Source: Bifidobacterium pongonis
GTDB taxonomy: Bacteria > Actinomycetota > Actinomycetes > Actinomycetales > Bifidobacteriaceae
Assembly (NCBI RefSeq): GCF_019331805.1
Contig: NZ_JAHBBE010000005.1
Span: 1-64,000, forward strand
Length of the DNA: 64,000 nt
Direction of reading: 5' to 3'
Part shown: positions 55,164 to 62,949 of the stretch, piece after piece
Layout of the letters: the number at the start of each line of letters is the position of its first letter
How positions within the stretch are numbered: the first letter of the stretch is position 1
Position numbers and translations under genes: made by a program
Notes under the pieces: generated by a model
Databases searched by the model: none
Told to the model about the DNA's origin: nothing
Seen by the model: the letters and a program-made list of their open reading frames with translations, nothing else

Positions 55164-55460
55164 ATGGCGGTGAAGGAACGGACGACCATTGCGTTGGATC
55201 CTGAGGTCAAACGCGAGGCGACGGATGTGCTTGAGCAGATGGGGTTGAGTCTGAGTTCATTCACGGAAATCTGCCTGCGGCAGGCGATCCGCGACAAGGG
55301 CATGCCGTTCACGCCGAGTCTGAGGCCGGTTCGACCTGACGGGTATCCGGTTCCTCCGGCTCACGACGCGTATCGGTTTGAGCGTTCGAAGAGCACGGGC
55401 AATATCGTGCTGCCTCAGGAGTGGGACGATCCAGCGGATGACATCTACGATCATGCGTGA
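55164..55460 (+). CDS. RelB/DinJ-family antitoxin
   Basis: 98-residue protein. The N-terminal 45 residues are a ribbon-helix-helix DNA-binding domain (RTTIALDPEVKREATDVLEQMGLSLSSFTEICLR, split here: strand ERTTIALD, helix A to LEQMG, helix B from SLSSF). The C-terminal half is a flexible tail that would wrap the toxin. ATG 55164 has AGGAGG six nt upstream. It overlaps the toxin gene by 8 nt. It should repress its own promoter through the palindrome at 55123-55141. Confidence 0.87.
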   Translation: MAVKERTTIALDPEVKREATDVLEQMGLSLSSFTEICLRQAIRDKGMPFTPSLRPVRPDGYPVPPAHDAYRFERSKSTGNIVLPQEWDDPADDIYDHA

Positions 55461-55812
55461 GCCCGAAGTGTACGACGTGTGGCTGATGCGCGTCGAGTTC
55501 CCCGATCATCCCGGCATGGGCAAGGTCAGACCCGTCGTCATCACCAGGGTCGAGGATGATCGGGTTTCGGGCATCGTCGTCAAGGTGACCAGTGTGACGA
55601 CATGGGACGGTCCGGGTGACGTGCCGTTGCTTGACTGGCGTCAGGAGGGGCTGTACAAGCCGTCCGTGGCGAGGTGCTCGCAGCGTTTCTGGTTTGATGA
55701 TGGCGACTTGTTGAAGTATTTCGGCAGGTTGTCGTTGCGCGACGCGAACAATCTTGATGCCGGTCTTGATGCCACCGGCGACATCCCGCCCCACCGCCAG
55801 TCACGTCCGTGA
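55453..55812 (+). CDS. PemK/MazF-like toxin
   Basis: 119-residue protein with the small SH3-like barrel of PemK/MazF ribonucleases: EVYDVWLMRVEFPD, then GKVRPVVITRVED (the conserved G-x-x-RP), VKVTS, and the C-terminal GRLSLRDANNL. It would cleave mRNA unless bound by the antitoxin. RelB/DinJ antitoxins usually pair with RelE/YafQ toxins, so this pairing is mixed. ATG 55453 overlaps the antitoxin end by 8 nt. Confidence 0.75.
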   Translation: MREPEVYDVWLMRVEFPDHPGMGKVRPVVITRVEDDRVSGIVVKVTSVTTWDGPGDVPLLDWRQEGLYKPSVARCSQRFWFDDGDLLKYFGRLSLRDANNLDAGLDATGDIPPHRQSRP

Positions 55813-56252
55813 TGTTGGCGAAGTCAATGGATTTGCCCCTCGGGGTATCTGCAATGTGGGGAATTGCGAGCGGGGTCGACCGGCGAAGATGCGGGGTCCG
55901 GCAGAATGGTGGATTATGTTCGGGTGCCTGTGGGTGTTTTGCGGAAACGAGGCTGATTGGCGGGTTCTCAAAAAACGTAAGACCTTGAAAATAAGCCGAA
56001 GACGGCCACGGGGGAATTATCGTCAGAGGCGCTCATAATGCTGGTGGTCGTAGTTTCCTGGTTTCTCAGGGGTTGGGGGCAAGCGGATTCGGCGGGCGGT
56101 CTTTCCGATTCGGCGCCCATGGAAGCCGGAAATAAGGTAGAGTGAGCCACATCTGATCAATGGCGGTCAGGGTCGACCAAAGGCGGTCGGCATTTTGGCC
56201 GCGATGCATCAGACCGCTATCATTCCCCGCAATCGAAGAAAGGATCAGGCAA
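55813..56252. other. Intergenic region, 440 nt
   Basis: No convincing gene. The last 100 nt form the leader of the DUF969 gene and contain repeated GGCGGTC and GACC-type pairs (56162-56200) that may fold, but no known riboswitch is recognised. The -10-like TAAGGT near 56132 is weak. Confidence 0.45.
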
Positions 56253-56972
56253 TTGGACTATCTAGTGCTATTAGGCATTTTGGTTGTTATTGTCGGTTTT
56301 GCGTTGAAGCTCGACGCCATCCTCATCATATTCGTCGCGGCCATCGTCACCGCGTTGGCAGGCGGGATCGGCATCGACGGGTTCCTGACCACGCTCGGCT
56401 CGTCGTTCGTAAGCAACAGAAGCATGGCGGTTTTCATCATCATCCTGCTGGTGGTGGGCACTTTGGAACGCAACGGTCTGAAAAGCGCGGCTGCGGCCTT
56501 GATCCGCAAAGCCAGGAAAGCCACGCCGAGCGGCATCATCGCCCTATACGGCATGATGCGTCTCGTATTCGCCGCGTTCAACGTGGGCTTCGGCGGCGTG
56601 GCGGGCTTCGTGCGTCCGATCATCGTGCCGATGGCCGTCGGCGCGATCGAGGCGCACGGCCATGAGCCCAAGGAAGGGTACGTAGAGGAACTCAAAGGCA
56701 TGGCGGCCGGCATGGAGAACATCTCCTGGTTCTTCGGGCAGATGCTGTTCGTGGGCACCGCCGGTGCGCTGCTCGTCCAATCGACGCTCAAACCGCTGGG
56801 CTACGAGGTCGACCTGTTGCCCATGGCGTTGGTGGAGATCCCCGTGGCGATCATCGCCGTTCTGGTTGCCGGCGTGTACTACATCCTCAAAGACCGCCGT
56901 TTGCGCGCCGAATATTACGGCAGCACAGCTGCAACCGCTGCACCCGCCGCGCCAGCCGTGAAGGAGGGCTGA
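56253..56972 (+). CDS. DUF969 family membrane protein
   Basis: 239-residue integral membrane protein with six or seven hydrophobic helices and the DUF969 pattern: YLVLLGILVVIVGFALKLD at the start, RNGLKSAAAALIRKARKATPSG in a basic loop, and GVAGFVRPIIVPMAVG. The start is TTG 56253 (AAAGGA upstream). It is followed 3 nt later by a DUF979 gene and then pcp. The trio recurs in many genomes, and its link with pyroglutamyl peptidase suggests the two membrane proteins form a transporter for pyroglutamyl peptides or 5-oxoproline; not proven. Confidence 0.88.
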   Translation: MDYLVLLGILVVIVGFALKLDAILIIFVAAIVTALAGGIGIDGFLTTLGSSFVSNRSMAVFIIILLVVGTLERNGLKSAAAALIRKARKATPSGIIALYGMMRLVFAAFNVGFGGVAGFVRPIIVPMAVGAIEAHGHEPKEGYVEELKGMAAGMENISWFFGQMLFVGTAGALLVQSTLKPLGYEVDLLPMALVEIPVAIIAVLVAGVYYILKDRRLRAEYYGSTAATAAPAAPAVKEG

Positions 56973-56975
56973 CCC

Positions 56976-57920
56976 ATGGCGTTCTTCATGGACCCCGCCA
57001 ACCCGATCGGCATCAAGATCCTCGAGATCTTCTACTTCGCTATGGGCATCATCGTCGTCTACACCGGCGTGCGCAACCTGCGCGACAAGACGAACCTCGC
57101 CCGGTACGGCACCTGCGTGTTCTGGACGCTGATGGGCGTGGTGCTCGCCTTCGGACGCTGGATTCCACCGGCCGTCAACGGCGCCATCATCGTACTCATG
57201 GTCGTGCCGGCCATCTTCCGGCGGGTCAAGACAGGCGAATCCGCAGTGCCCTCCAAAGAGGAGATCGCACGCAACTTCGGCAGGATCGGCATGAAGGTAT
57301 TCGCCCCGGCCCTGTCCATCGGCGTATTCGCCGTCGCGGGCGCACTCATCCCCAAAGTCGGCGCGCTTGCCGGATGCTGCATCGGCGTGGTCGTCTCCGC
57401 CCTTATCCTCATGGCTCTCAACCGCGCCAACAAGCCAATCGTGTTCCTGGACGATTCGGAACGACTGCTGAGCGCCATGGGGCCGGTGAGTATGCTGCCG
57501 ATGCTGCTCGCCAGCTTGGGTGCGATCTTCACGCAGGCCGGTGTGGGTGGCGTGATTTCGAAACTGGTCGGCGGCATGATCCCCAAAGGCAACGTCGTCA
57601 TCGGCATCATCGTGTTCGCGTTCGGCATGATGCTCTTCACCATGGTGATGGGCAACGCCTTCGCCGCCATCACCGTGCTGACGGTGGGCATCGGCGCGCC
57701 CTTCGTGCTCGCCTTCGGCGCGAACCCCACCGTCGTGGGAATACTGGCGCTGACCTGCGGGTATTGCGGCACGCTGCTGACACCCATGGCCGCGAACTTC
57801 AACATCGTGCCCGTCGCGCTGTTGGAGATGAAGGACCGCATGGGCGTGATCAGGAATCAGATCCTGCCCGCGCTGATCATGATCGTGGTGCAGATCGTGT
57901 ACATGCTCATCGCGCATTGA
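56976..57920 (+). CDS. DUF979 family membrane protein
   Basis: 314-residue membrane protein with about nine helices. Characteristic parts are the middle FLDDSERLLSAMGPVSMLPM and the C-terminal GYCGTLLTPMAANFNIVP. It is the usual partner of DUF969 and resembles permeases of the ion-transporter superfamily. ATG 56976 has GGAGGGCTGACCC upstream. Three nt separate it from the DUF969 stop. Confidence 0.88.
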   Translation: MAFFMDPANPIGIKILEIFYFAMGIIVVYTGVRNLRDKTNLARYGTCVFWTLMGVVLAFGRWIPPAVNGAIIVLMVVPAIFRRVKTGESAVPSKEEIARNFGRIGMKVFAPALSIGVFAVAGALIPKVGALAGCCIGVVVSALILMALNRANKPIVFLDDSERLLSAMGPVSMLPMLLASLGAIFTQAGVGGVISKLVGGMIPKGNVVIGIIVFAFGMMLFTMVMGNAFAAITVLTVGIGAPFVLAFGANPTVVGILALTCGYCGTLLTPMAANFNIVPVALLEMKDRMGVIRNQILPALIMIVVQIVYMLIAH

Positions 57921-58029
57921 TTAAGGCGCGACATCCAGCGGGAACCCGTGTGTGCTTCGTGCAGGTTCCCGCGCAATGCACGGCGACACCGCGACACATC
58001 GACAGATAAACAGATAAGGAGAACGAATC

Positions 58030-58689
58030 ATGACAACGGTATTGGTGACGGGCTTCGACCCTTTCGGCGGGGAGAGCGTCAACCCGGCGTATGAGGCGGT
58101 GAGGATGCTGCCGGACCGGATCGCCGGGGCGCGCATCATCACCCTGGAGATTCCCACGGCGTTCACGCGCGGCCCTGAAACCGTCGAACAGGCCATCGAA
58201 CGCGAGCGCCCGGACATGGTGATCAGCGTCGGCCAGGCGGGCGGGCGCAGTGCCGTCACCGTGGAACAGGTGGCCATTAATCTCGCCGAGGCCCGTATTT
58301 CCGACAATGACGGCGAACAGCCGGTGGGCGCCGCGCTGCGTGAGGACGGCGATACCGCGTATTTCGCCACGGTGCCGGTCAAAGCCATGGTGGCGAACGT
58401 GCGCGCCCACGGCCTGCCGGCGTTCGTGTCGTACACCGCGGGAACATACGTGTGCAACAGCGTGATGTACCACGTGCTGTACCTGTTGGAACGGAGGTTC
58501 CCGGGCACTCGCGGCGGGTTCATCCATGTGCCGTATGCGGTTGAACAGACCGTCGGCAAGCCCAATGGCACGCCGTCCATGGCGTTGGCCGATATGGCGA
58601 AGGCTTTGGAGTATGCCATCGAGGCTGCAGTGATTGACGGTGGTGGCGACGGCCAAAGCTGCCACGGCGCGATGGGGGAGACCCGCTGA
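58030..58689 (+). CDS. pcp: Pyroglutamyl-peptidase I
   Basis: 219-residue cysteine peptidase that removes N-terminal 5-oxoproline from peptides. The signature FDPFGGESVNPAYEA is at residues 10-24, the catalytic Cys lies in AGTYVCNSVMYH (about 142), the His in GFIHVPY (about 165), and the Glu near VGQAGGRSAVTVEQ (about 80). Length fits. ATG 58030 has AAGGAG upstream. It is the third gene of the DUF969-DUF979-pcp unit, separated by 109 nt; a hairpin follows. Confidence 0.94.
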   Translation: MTTVLVTGFDPFGGESVNPAYEAVRMLPDRIAGARIITLEIPTAFTRGPETVEQAIERERPDMVISVGQAGGRSAVTVEQVAINLAEARISDNDGEQPVGAALREDGDTAYFATVPVKAMVANVRAHGLPAFVSYTAGTYVCNSVMYHVLYLLERRFPGTRGGFIHVPYAVEQTVGKPNGTPSMALADMAKALEYAIEAAVIDGGGDGQSCHGAMGETR

Positions 58690-58743
58690 CACTGTGTGCC
58701 GGCATACCAACCGACGTACTGCCGGCACACCAATGCAAAAGTA

Positions 58744-58781
58744 TCGGCCCGCATCCCGTGGTGAATCGGGATGCGGGCCGA
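58744..58781. terminator. Long hairpin between convergent genes
   Basis: TCGGCCCGCATCCCG (58744-58758) pairs over 15 bp with its complement (58767-58781); 8-nt loop. Lies between pcp (plus) and the HAD phosphatase gene (minus). Confidence 0.75.
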
Positions 58782-58809
58782 CGCTTGTTGCCGTACGTGC
58801 GGAAACCTG

Positions 58810-59613
58810 TCAGAGAATGCCGAAATGCTTGAGGGCGTTCATGATGCCGTCGTGGTCCACATCGTCGGTCACATAATCGGCCACGCTCTTGGGCGCTTCG
58901 GTGGCGTTGCCCATGGCCACGCCGATGCCCGTGTATTCCAGCATGTCCACGTCGTTGCCGCCGTCGCCGAAGGAGATCGTCTGGCTGCGATCCCAGCCGT
59001 AATGCCGCAGGAAGCGTTCGATGCCCTTCGCCTTGCCGCCGTCCGCGGCGATGAGATCCACGAAGTCGGGGTGCCAGCGGGTTCCCCGGATATGCGGGCA
59101 CAGGGAGACGAGCTCCGCTTCCGTGCGTTCGTCGATATACGGGCTGATCTGGAACGTCTCGTAGGTCAGCGCACGTTCATGCGGGTCGTCGAAATGGATT
59201 TTGGGCGCGGTTTTGCCCAGGCTGCGCCACGTGGCGTCCATGGCTTCGTTCGAATGATTGAAATAGGCGTAATCGGATTCGCAGAAGTTGGAGATGACAT
59301 CGGGATGCTCGTCGAGCCAGCCGAGGACGGTGGCGATATCCTCCGTGGCGAGCGGTTCCTTTTCGAGGAAACCGTTGCCGTCGGTGCAGTACTGGCCGTT
59401 GAGACCGACGATGCCGTCGAATTCGACGGGAATGGTGTCAAGCACGACGCCCATGAAGGACGGGGCGCGCCCCGAGCAGATGAACACGCGCACATCGTGC
59501 GCCTTCAACTGGCGCAGCGCCTCGATGGTCGATTCGGGCACGATGTGCGTCGCGAAACTGGTCAGCGTGCCGTCGATGTCGAAGAAGGCGGCCTTGATGT
59601 CGGTTGAGGTCAT
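58810..59613 (-). CDS. HAD-superfamily hydrolase, Cof-like (type IIB)
   Basis: 267-residue phosphatase. Motif I is FFDIDGTLT (Asp nucleophile at about 11), motif II is in FICSGR, the Lys is in AADGGKAKGIERFL, and motif IV is FGDGGNDVDML (about 217-227). The C2B cap between residues 85 and 190 marks type IIB. Likely acts on a sugar phosphate or similar small phosphate ester. ATG 59613 was chosen because AAAGGTGAG precedes it; the upstream frame lacks a ribosome site. Confidence 0.9.
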   Translation of the reverse strand: MTSTDIKAAFFDIDGTLTSFATHIVPESTIEALRQLKAHDVRVFICSGRAPSFMGVVLDTIPVEFDGIVGLNGQYCTDGNGFLEKEPLATEDIATVLGWLDEHPDVISNFCESDYAYFNHSNEAMDATWRSLGKTAPKIHFDDPHERALTYETFQISPYIDERTEAELVSLCPHIRGTRWHPDFVDLIAADGGKAKGIERFLRHYGWDRSQTISFGDGGNDVDMLEYTGIGVAMGNATEAPKSVADYVTDDVDHDGIMNALKHFGIL

Positions 59614-59913
59614 GAACTCACCTTTCCTGATCATGAGTGATTCGTCGTACATCATTCTACGAACGGGCGAAAACGAAAAACCATCCCCCGATGGCACTTT
59701 CGTAGGCGGTGCGCGCACAATCGTGAACGGGCGGCAAACAGCGGGATTCCCGCGTTCGAATACGCGCTATAACGAACGCCGATAAGCCAATTCGCCGTTT
59801 TCGCCGAGTCTGCGGGCGAACGTCGTTTATGGTAGAGCACGGCAACGTTCCGAACGGTGCGGCGGCGAACCCCGCGCCTCGAACGGCACACGTTTACAAG
59901 AGAGGAAAAGAAC
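59614..59913. other. Divergent intergenic region upstream of metQ
   Basis: 300 nt between two divergent genes. No S-box, T-box or other riboswitch core is evident. A -10-like TATGGT occurs near 59829. Confidence 0.4.
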
Positions 59914-60879
59914 ATGACTCAGGAAGCTCCCCAGCCGGTGAACGGCGACGAGCCGGTGCGCGTGAACCACACCGCCCGCAATATCATCATCGCGGTGATC
60001 GTGATCGCCCTGATCGCGGTCGGCGCCTTCTTCGGCGTCCGCGCGTTCAGCGGCAACAAGACCGCCGAAAAGGGCACCAAGGACAATCCGGTGAAGATCG
60101 GCGTCGTCGGTGCCACCGACCCGCAGTGGGTCGAATTCAAGAAGCAGGCCGAGAAGCAGAACCTGTACGTCGACATCATCGACTTCCAGGACTACACCTC
60201 CGAGAACCCGGCCGTCGACTCCGGCGAGCTCGACCTCAACGAGTTCCAGCACCTGCTGTACCTCGCCAACTACAACGTCAAGAACAACAAGGACCTGCAG
60301 CCGATCGGCGGCGTGGCCATCTACCCGCTGGGCGTGTACTCCAGCAAGTACAAGGACATCAAGGACATCCCCGCCGGCTCCACCGTCGCCATCCCGAACG
60401 ACGAGACCAACCAGGCCCGCGCCATCGGCGTGCTGAAGGCCGCCGGCCTCGTCACCCTGAAGGGCGACTGGACCGCGTTCACCACCCCGCAGGACGTCGA
60501 CACCGACAAGTCCAAGGTCAAGGTGACCCCGCTGAAGGCCGAACAGGTCGCCAACTCCCTCAAGGACCCGCAGGTCGCCGCGGGCGTGATCAACAACGAC
60601 TACGTCACCGACGCCGGCCTCAAGCCCAGCGACGCCATCTACCAGGACGACGCCGAATCCGAGGAAGCCCGCCCGTACATCAACATCTTCGCCGCCCGCA
60701 AGGCCGACGTGAACAACGAGGTCTACAAGAAGGTCGTCAAGATCTTCCAGACCAAGAGCGTGCTCGACAAGCTGCAGGAGAACTCCGGTGGCACCGCGGT
60801 GTTCGCCGACAAGTTCAGCGCCTCCGAGCTGCAGAGCTACCTGGCCGACATCGAGAAGGACGCCAAGTCCGCCGAGTGA
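59914..60879 (+). CDS. metQ: MetQ/NlpA-family substrate-binding protein, membrane-anchored
   Basis: 321-residue NlpA/MetQ-type binding protein. The domain starts near KIGVVGATDPQWVEFKKQA (about residue 50) and runs to the end (ELQSYLADIEKDA). Homologs deliver methionine, usually D- and L-forms, to a MetNI transporter. Unlike typical MetQ there is no lipobox Cys; the N-terminus is a membrane helix (NIIIAVIVIALIAVGAFFG, about 22-40) preceded by a 20-residue cytoplasmic stretch, so it is likely a type II membrane-anchored protein. ATG 59914 has AGAGGAAAAG upstream. A strong hairpin separates it from metN. Confidence 0.9.
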   Translation: MTQEAPQPVNGDEPVRVNHTARNIIIAVIVIALIAVGAFFGVRAFSGNKTAEKGTKDNPVKIGVVGATDPQWVEFKKQAEKQNLYVDIIDFQDYTSENPAVDSGELDLNEFQHLLYLANYNVKNNKDLQPIGGVAIYPLGVYSSKYKDIKDIPAGSTVAIPNDETNQARAIGVLKAAGLVTLKGDWTAFTTPQDVDTDKSKVKVTPLKAEQVANSLKDPQVAAGVINNDYVTDAGLKPSDAIYQDDAESEEARPYINIFAARKADVNNEVYKKVVKIFQTKSVLDKLQENSGGTAVFADKFSASELQSYLADIEKDAKSAE

Positions 60880-60897
60880 TCGCGCGCATGACATCAA

Positions 60898-60932
60898 GGA
60901 ACGCTCCCTCGCCTACGCCGAGGGGGCGTTCC
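60898..60932 (+). terminator. Hairpin between metQ and metN
   Basis: GGAACGC-T-CCCTCG (60898-60911) pairs with CGAGGG-G-GCGTTCC (60919-60932), 14 bp with one T-G pair. It may attenuate so that metQ is made in excess over metN and metI. Confidence 0.65.
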
Positions 60933-60962
60933 GCATATCATGCCCCCGTTCGACAAGGTGTA

Positions 60963-60979
60963 GTTGTAAGTTCTACAAC
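60963..60979. promoter_or_regulatory. Short inverted repeat before metN
   Basis: GTTGTA-N5-TACAAC (60963-60979), 31 nt before the metN ATG. It may be an operator or a second promoter element for metNI. Confidence 0.35.
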
Positions 60980-61009
60980 GGCGTGAAACAGCTGAACGAA
61001 AGTGACGAT

Positions 61010-62131
61010 ATGACAGAGCAAACCCCCATCATCACATTCGACCATGTGGTGAAGGAATTCAAACAGGCCGGCAAGGCCGCGAAAACCACCCGCGCGGTGG
61101 ACGATGTGAGCCTGACCATCAACGCCGGCGACATCTTCGGCATCATCGGCTATTCCGGTGCCGGCAAGTCCACGCTCGTGCGCCTGATCAACGCGCTGGA
61201 ACAGCCGACCTCCGGCAAGGTCACGGTGCTCGGCACCGAAGTGTCGTCGCTGAGCGAATCGAAGCTGCGCCCCATCCGTCAGAAGATCGGCATGATCTTC
61301 CAGCAGTTCAACCTGTTCTCCACGAAGACCGTGGCGCAGAACGTCGCCTACCCGCTGCAGCTGGACCATTGGCGCAAGGACTATCAGGAGCGCCGCGTCA
61401 AGCAGCTGCTGGAGTTCGTGGGCCTGAGCGAACATGCGAACAAGTACCCGTCGCAGCTGTCCGGCGGCCAGAAGCAGCGCGTCGGCATCGCCCGCGCACT
61501 GGCCACCAACCCGAAGATCCTGCTGGCCGACGAGGCCACCAGCGCACTCGACCCGGAAACCACCACCGAAGTGCTTTCGCTGCTCAAGCGCGTGAATGAG
61601 GAACTGGGCATCACCATCGTGGTGATCACGCATCAGATGAACGTGGTGCAGCAGATCGCCAACCGCGTCGCCGTCATGAGCTCCGGCAAAGTCGTGGAGC
61701 AGGGCGACGTGTACGACGTGTTCGCCGCGCCGCGCCAGCAGGTCACGAAGCGATTCATCGCCACCGCACTGCACGGCATCCCGGACGAAGCCAGGGTGGC
61801 GCGCATGCGCGAACAGTGGCCGGAACGCTTGGTCACCGTGCTGATCCGCCAGCGCGACGTGCAGGACGGCGATGCCGTCACCGCCGCCTCCGGGCAGAAC
61901 GCCTCGAAGCTCATCGCCAAGCACGGCGTGGACAGCAGCCTGCTGTACGGCGGCATCGACACGGTGCGCGGATCGGCCATCGGCGCCGTCACCTACGGCT
62001 TCAAGGGTGAAAGCCTCGACGCTTTCCTGCGGGAGCTGAAGGAGAACAGCGACATCGTGGACTTCGGCACGGCCGCCGAACCGGTACCGTACGCGCAGGC
62101 CGTGGCGCGCGCCGACGGAAACAACGAGTGA
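61010..62131 (+). CDS. metN: Methionine ABC transporter ATP-binding protein with NIL domain
   Basis: 373-residue ATPase of the MetNIQ importer. Walker A is GYSGAGKST (about 47), the signature LSGGQKQR (about 150), Walker B ILLADEATSALD (about 170-181), switch His in VITHQMN. The last 100 residues are a NIL regulatory domain that binds methionine and slows transport. ATG 61010 was chosen; the preceding frame extends further but lacks a ribosome site. It ends 14 nt before metI. Confidence 0.93.
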   Translation: MTEQTPIITFDHVVKEFKQAGKAAKTTRAVDDVSLTINAGDIFGIIGYSGAGKSTLVRLINALEQPTSGKVTVLGTEVSSLSESKLRPIRQKIGMIFQQFNLFSTKTVAQNVAYPLQLDHWRKDYQERRVKQLLEFVGLSEHANKYPSQLSGGQKQRVGIARALATNPKILLADEATSALDPETTTEVLSLLKRVNEELGITIVVITHQMNVVQQIANRVAVMSSGKVVEQGDVYDVFAAPRQQVTKRFIATALHGIPDEARVARMREQWPERLVTVLIRQRDVQDGDAVTAASGQNASKLIAKHGVDSSLLYGGIDTVRGSAIGAVTYGFKGESLDAFLRELKENSDIVDFGTAAEPVPYAQAVARADGNNE

Positions 62132-62145
62132 GAGGAGCGGAAACA

Positions 62146-62826
62146 ATGACGATCGAACTTGCAAGCCGCAGCGATTGGAGCGTACTGACCCCGCTGCTGC
62201 TCCAATCCGTCGCCCAGACGTTGGAGATGGTGTTCATCACGCTGGTCGTCGGCGGATTCCTCGGACTGATCCTGGGCGTGGTGCTGTACGGCACGCGACC
62301 GGGCAACCTGTTCGAGAACGCCGTGGTGTACCGCGTCCTCGACATCATCGTGAACATCATCCGACCGATCCCGTTCATCATCTTCCTCGCGGCCATGCAG
62401 CCGCTGACCATCAAGGTGGTGGGCACCTCCATCGGCACGACCGCCGCCATCTTCCCCATGGTGGTCATGTGTACCGTCGCCACTTCGCGACTCGTCGAAC
62501 AAAACCTCGTCCCCGTCGACCCGGGCATCATCGAAGCCGCACGCTCCATGGGCGCATCCAAGTTCACCATCGTGCGCACCGTGCTCATCCCCGAAGCGCT
62601 GGCCCCGCTCATCCTCGCCTACGCCTTCCTGTTCATCAGCGTGCTCGACATGTCCGCCATGGCCGGCTACATCGGTGGCGGCGGTCTCGGTAACTTCGCC
62701 ATCGCCTACGGCTACCAGAAGTTCGACCAGACCGTGACCTGGACCGCGGTGATCATCATGATCGTCCTCGTCCAACTCGTGCAGGGCATCGCCAATTCGG
62801 TGGCCAAGCACCTGCTCAAGCGCTGA
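62146..62826 (+). CDS. metI: Methionine ABC transporter permease
   Basis: 226-residue permease with five membrane helices. The EAA coupling loop is EAARSMGASKFTIVRTVLIPEAL (split: EAARSMGAS and following), typical of MetI. ATG 62146 has GGAG upstream; a GTG 18 nt earlier overlaps the metN stop and is less likely. It lies in the same transcript as metN. Confidence 0.93.
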   Translation: MTIELASRSDWSVLTPLLLQSVAQTLEMVFITLVVGGFLGLILGVVLYGTRPGNLFENAVVYRVLDIIVNIIRPIPFIIFLAAMQPLTIKVVGTSIGTTAAIFPMVVMCTVATSRLVEQNLVPVDPGIIEAARSMGASKFTIVRTVLIPEALAPLILAYAFLFISVLDMSAMAGYIGGGGLGNFAIAYGYQKFDQTVTWTAVIIMIVLVQLVQGIANSVAKHLLKR

Positions 62827-62839
62827 CGCGAACACGACC

Positions 62840-62866
62840 TTCCGGCTCCCATAACGGGGGCCGGAA
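62840..62866 (+). terminator. Hairpin after metI
   Basis: TTCCGGCTCCC (62840-62850) pairs with GGGGGCCGGAA (62856-62866), one T-G pair, loop ATAAC. No T-tract. Confidence 0.55.
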
Positions 62867-62949
62867 TGCTATCCGCCGCCATCGCGCCGCATAACCCGTC
62901 AACCACAAACCAGCACAACCGAACCACATCGGAGAAACCAGGAACCATC

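Noticed and set aside
55813..56252. A riboswitch in the DUF969 leader
   Set aside because: Pairing stretches exist but no core of a known riboswitch class is visible.
59614..59913. An S-box or other methionine-responsive riboswitch before metQ
   Set aside because: No conserved core was found in the 300 nt; regulation, if any, is likely by a protein.
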